64,000 bases of DNA from Unio delphinus. Taxonomy: Eukaryota > Mollusca > Bivalvia > Unionida > Unionidae. Of the stretch, positions 63,074 through 64,000 are shown piece after piece (within the stretch, counting starts at the first letter, position 1; each line of letters starts with the position of its first letter). A model generated the notes under the pieces. The model was given only the letters and a program-made list of their open reading frames with translations, had not been told where the DNA came from and did no database searches. Position numbers and translations under genes: made by a program. The stretch covers positions 15,599,001-15,663,000 of the forward strand of contig JAQISU010000081.1 in NCBI GenBank assembly GCA_029339505.1. Reading direction: 5' to 3'.

Positions 63074-63139
63074 GCTACTCTAGCTACACCTCTGTATCTA
63101 CTACAATACCACGGCGTTATGCATTAAAAAATCTTCAGT

Positions 63140-63266
63140 TTTTATGTTAACATTAGTTGATCAAAACGACGAAGTTACATTTCAAGTGGAAACTGAAGAA
63201 AAAAGACTCGGCTTGATTTACTATAATTGGTGTTTTGAATTAGTCGCTAAACTACCACCTACTTAA
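63140..63266 (+). pseudogene. Fibre-like protein C-terminal end of Polinton D
   Basis: KSSVFMLTLVDQNDEVTFQV and RLGLIYYNWCFELVAKLPPT-stop (TAA 63264-63266) correspond to the C-terminal end of the protein at 1-517 and 55163-56264. The upstream part is absent. Confidence 0.6.
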
Positions 63267-63998
63267 ATGATGAGCTGCCCAATCAACGTGCAACAATACA
63301 GATACAATCAGGTGCCTGAATGGCAAACCAAACTGAAAAATATCGGTGATGAATATACAGCAACAAAAAAAAAAAAAGAGAATATCGTAGACGTAGTTGT
63401 CATTGATATAATTATATATTCGGCGTCTGTTGTTATCGCTGGAACCGGCCTATTGCTATCAACAAACTTAAAGGCACTATCGCTAGCGATGGCACCAGTA
63501 ATTGTAAGGGGCCCCGAATGGTCTAAAGCGCTCTCCGTTACGGATCACTACCATCTCACTTCTGCCTGCATGGGTTCGAGTCCCAGATTCGACCAATGTG
63601 GTTATGTGAGAAAGTTTGCCAGTGGCTTCTCGTGGGTCAGTGGTTCTTTCCCGGGGTTTTTACGGGTACTCATCCCACCAATAATTCTGGCCGTAATGTA
63701 TTATCGTGTGCTGAAAAATGACGTTAAACCCTACAACAACAATAACAACACCATCAACAACAACCAGTAGTTGTAACAATTTTTTTTGTTTCAGCTATAA
63801 CAACAAATGCTGGTGTTCTTTATATCATTGGGAAAAAGTTTACATGTAGCGAAAATAAACTATATGAGTATATAATAAAGTTACATACAGCGACTCTAAC
63901 ATATTCCAAATTCTCTTGATTGATATCATCAGGTCTTAGTTATGGAATAATATCAGATCCTGAGTTTACAGAAATTATTAAGATTTAAAGCGAGGCAA
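63267..63998 (+). pseudogene. Membrane protein of Polinton D, split by a SINE
   Basis: Starts directly after the previous stop: MMSCPINVQQYRYNQVPEWQ, then IDIIIYSASVVIAGTGLLLS (first hydrophobic segment). The SINE interrupts at 63508. After it, AITTNAGVLYIIGKKFTCSE, NKLYEYIIKLHTATLTYSKF, a TGA, and GLSYGIISDPEFTEIIKI-stop follow. This matches the order in 576-1121. Confidence 0.8.
63508..63762 (+). mobile_element. SINE family 1 copy inside Polinton D
   Basis: Head GGCCCCGAATGGTCTAAAGC, B-box GGGTTCGAGTCCCAG, usual body, CAACAACAATAACAAC tail. Duplication ACCAGTA(A/G)TTGTAA at 63494-63507 and 63763-63776. Confidence 0.94.
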
Positions 63999-64000
63999 TG

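Larger units (their letters stand above)
47761..63076. mobile_element. Polinton/Maverick copy C, nearly complete, about 15.3 kb
   Basis: Bounded by terminal inverted repeats (47761-47943 and 62905-63073) and by a 6-bp direct repeat ACTCTA (47755-47760 and 63077-63082), the size expected for Polintons. It contains ATPase, zinc ribbon, PLA2, integrase, polymerase-helicase, penton-like, membrane, fibre-like, protease, PX-like, MCP and two more genes. Packaging ATPase and late genes point left, and the integrase cassette points right. All large genes carry stops or frameshifts. A LINE tail (about 56525-58965) and a SINE (59066-59319) add about 2.7 kb, so the element proper is about 12.6 kb. Confidence 0.92.
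47491..63094. mobile_element. Small DNA transposon (MITE) split by Polinton C
   Basis: The left end CAGAGGCGTAGCT at 47491-47503 is the inverted form of AGCTACACCTCTG at 63082-63094. Taking Polinton C and one duplication copy out, the two ends are about 280 bp apart, the size of a MITE. A poly-G run (about 47505-47521) follows the left end. TATCTA occurs just outside both ends (47483-47488, 63095-63100) and may be its target duplication, with two extra bases on the left. Confidence 0.65.
63140..64000 (+). mobile_element. Polinton copy D, interrupted by a SINE
   Basis: A fibre-like protein 3' end, then a membrane protein, on the + strand as in A. It lies 45 bp after the right end of the MITE that holds element C, and runs off the right edge. 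It belongs to a different copy from C because the same genes are present in C in inverted orientation. Confidence 0.8.

Overview
This is a stretch of animal (metazoan) nuclear DNA: AT-rich, intron-containing and full of transposons, tRNA-derived SINEs, satellites and microsatellites. A mollusc or other lophotrochozoan is my best guess, because the SINEs, caspase expansion and Polinton load fit, but nothing here proves the clade. All identifications are by eye; no search was run.

Host genes. The clearest host gene is a caspase on the + strand with five exons between 12557 and 35595. Splice phases agree at every junction and the exon lengths sum to an exact reading frame. It carries the His motif (STHG), the catalytic Cys at the start of exon 3 (ACR) and a p10 subunit, but the linker between the large and small subunits is about 240 residues long and contains a 39-residue tandem repeat. 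A second caspase exon lies on the - strand at 4065-4276, making a divergent pair. A few weaker host-exon candidates are listed with low confidence.

Polinton/Maverick elements. Four copies of one lineage are present: A (1-2521, cut by the window edge), B (36976-39960, heavily decayed), C (47761-63076, nearly complete, with terminal inverted repeats and a 6-bp target duplication) and D (about 63140 to the right edge, broken by a SINE). C carries a packaging ATPase, a zinc-ribbon protein, a phospholipase A2 domain, a retroviral-type integrase, a protein-primed DNA polymerase contiguous with an SF1 helicase, an HNH fragment, a penton-like candidate, a membrane protein, a fibre-like coiled-coil protein, an adenain-type cysteine protease, a PX-like protein, a double-jelly-roll major capsid protein and two further structural candidates. 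Every large gene in C has stops or frameshifts, so it is dead but young enough to read. C sits inside a small DNA transposon (47491-63094) and was itself hit by a LINE and a SINE, both in the protease gene.

Other mobile DNA. There is a non-autonomous hAT element with a perfect 8-bp duplication (11581-12264), an internally deleted pogo-type element (21109-23044), two LINE relics (15830-17380, 28795-29700), a LINE tail inside C, a Ty3/gypsy-type relic with a PNMA-like gag (43550-45460, - strand), two SINE families (eight copies), hairpin and foldback elements, and several minisatellites. Long gene-free intervals between these are described individually.
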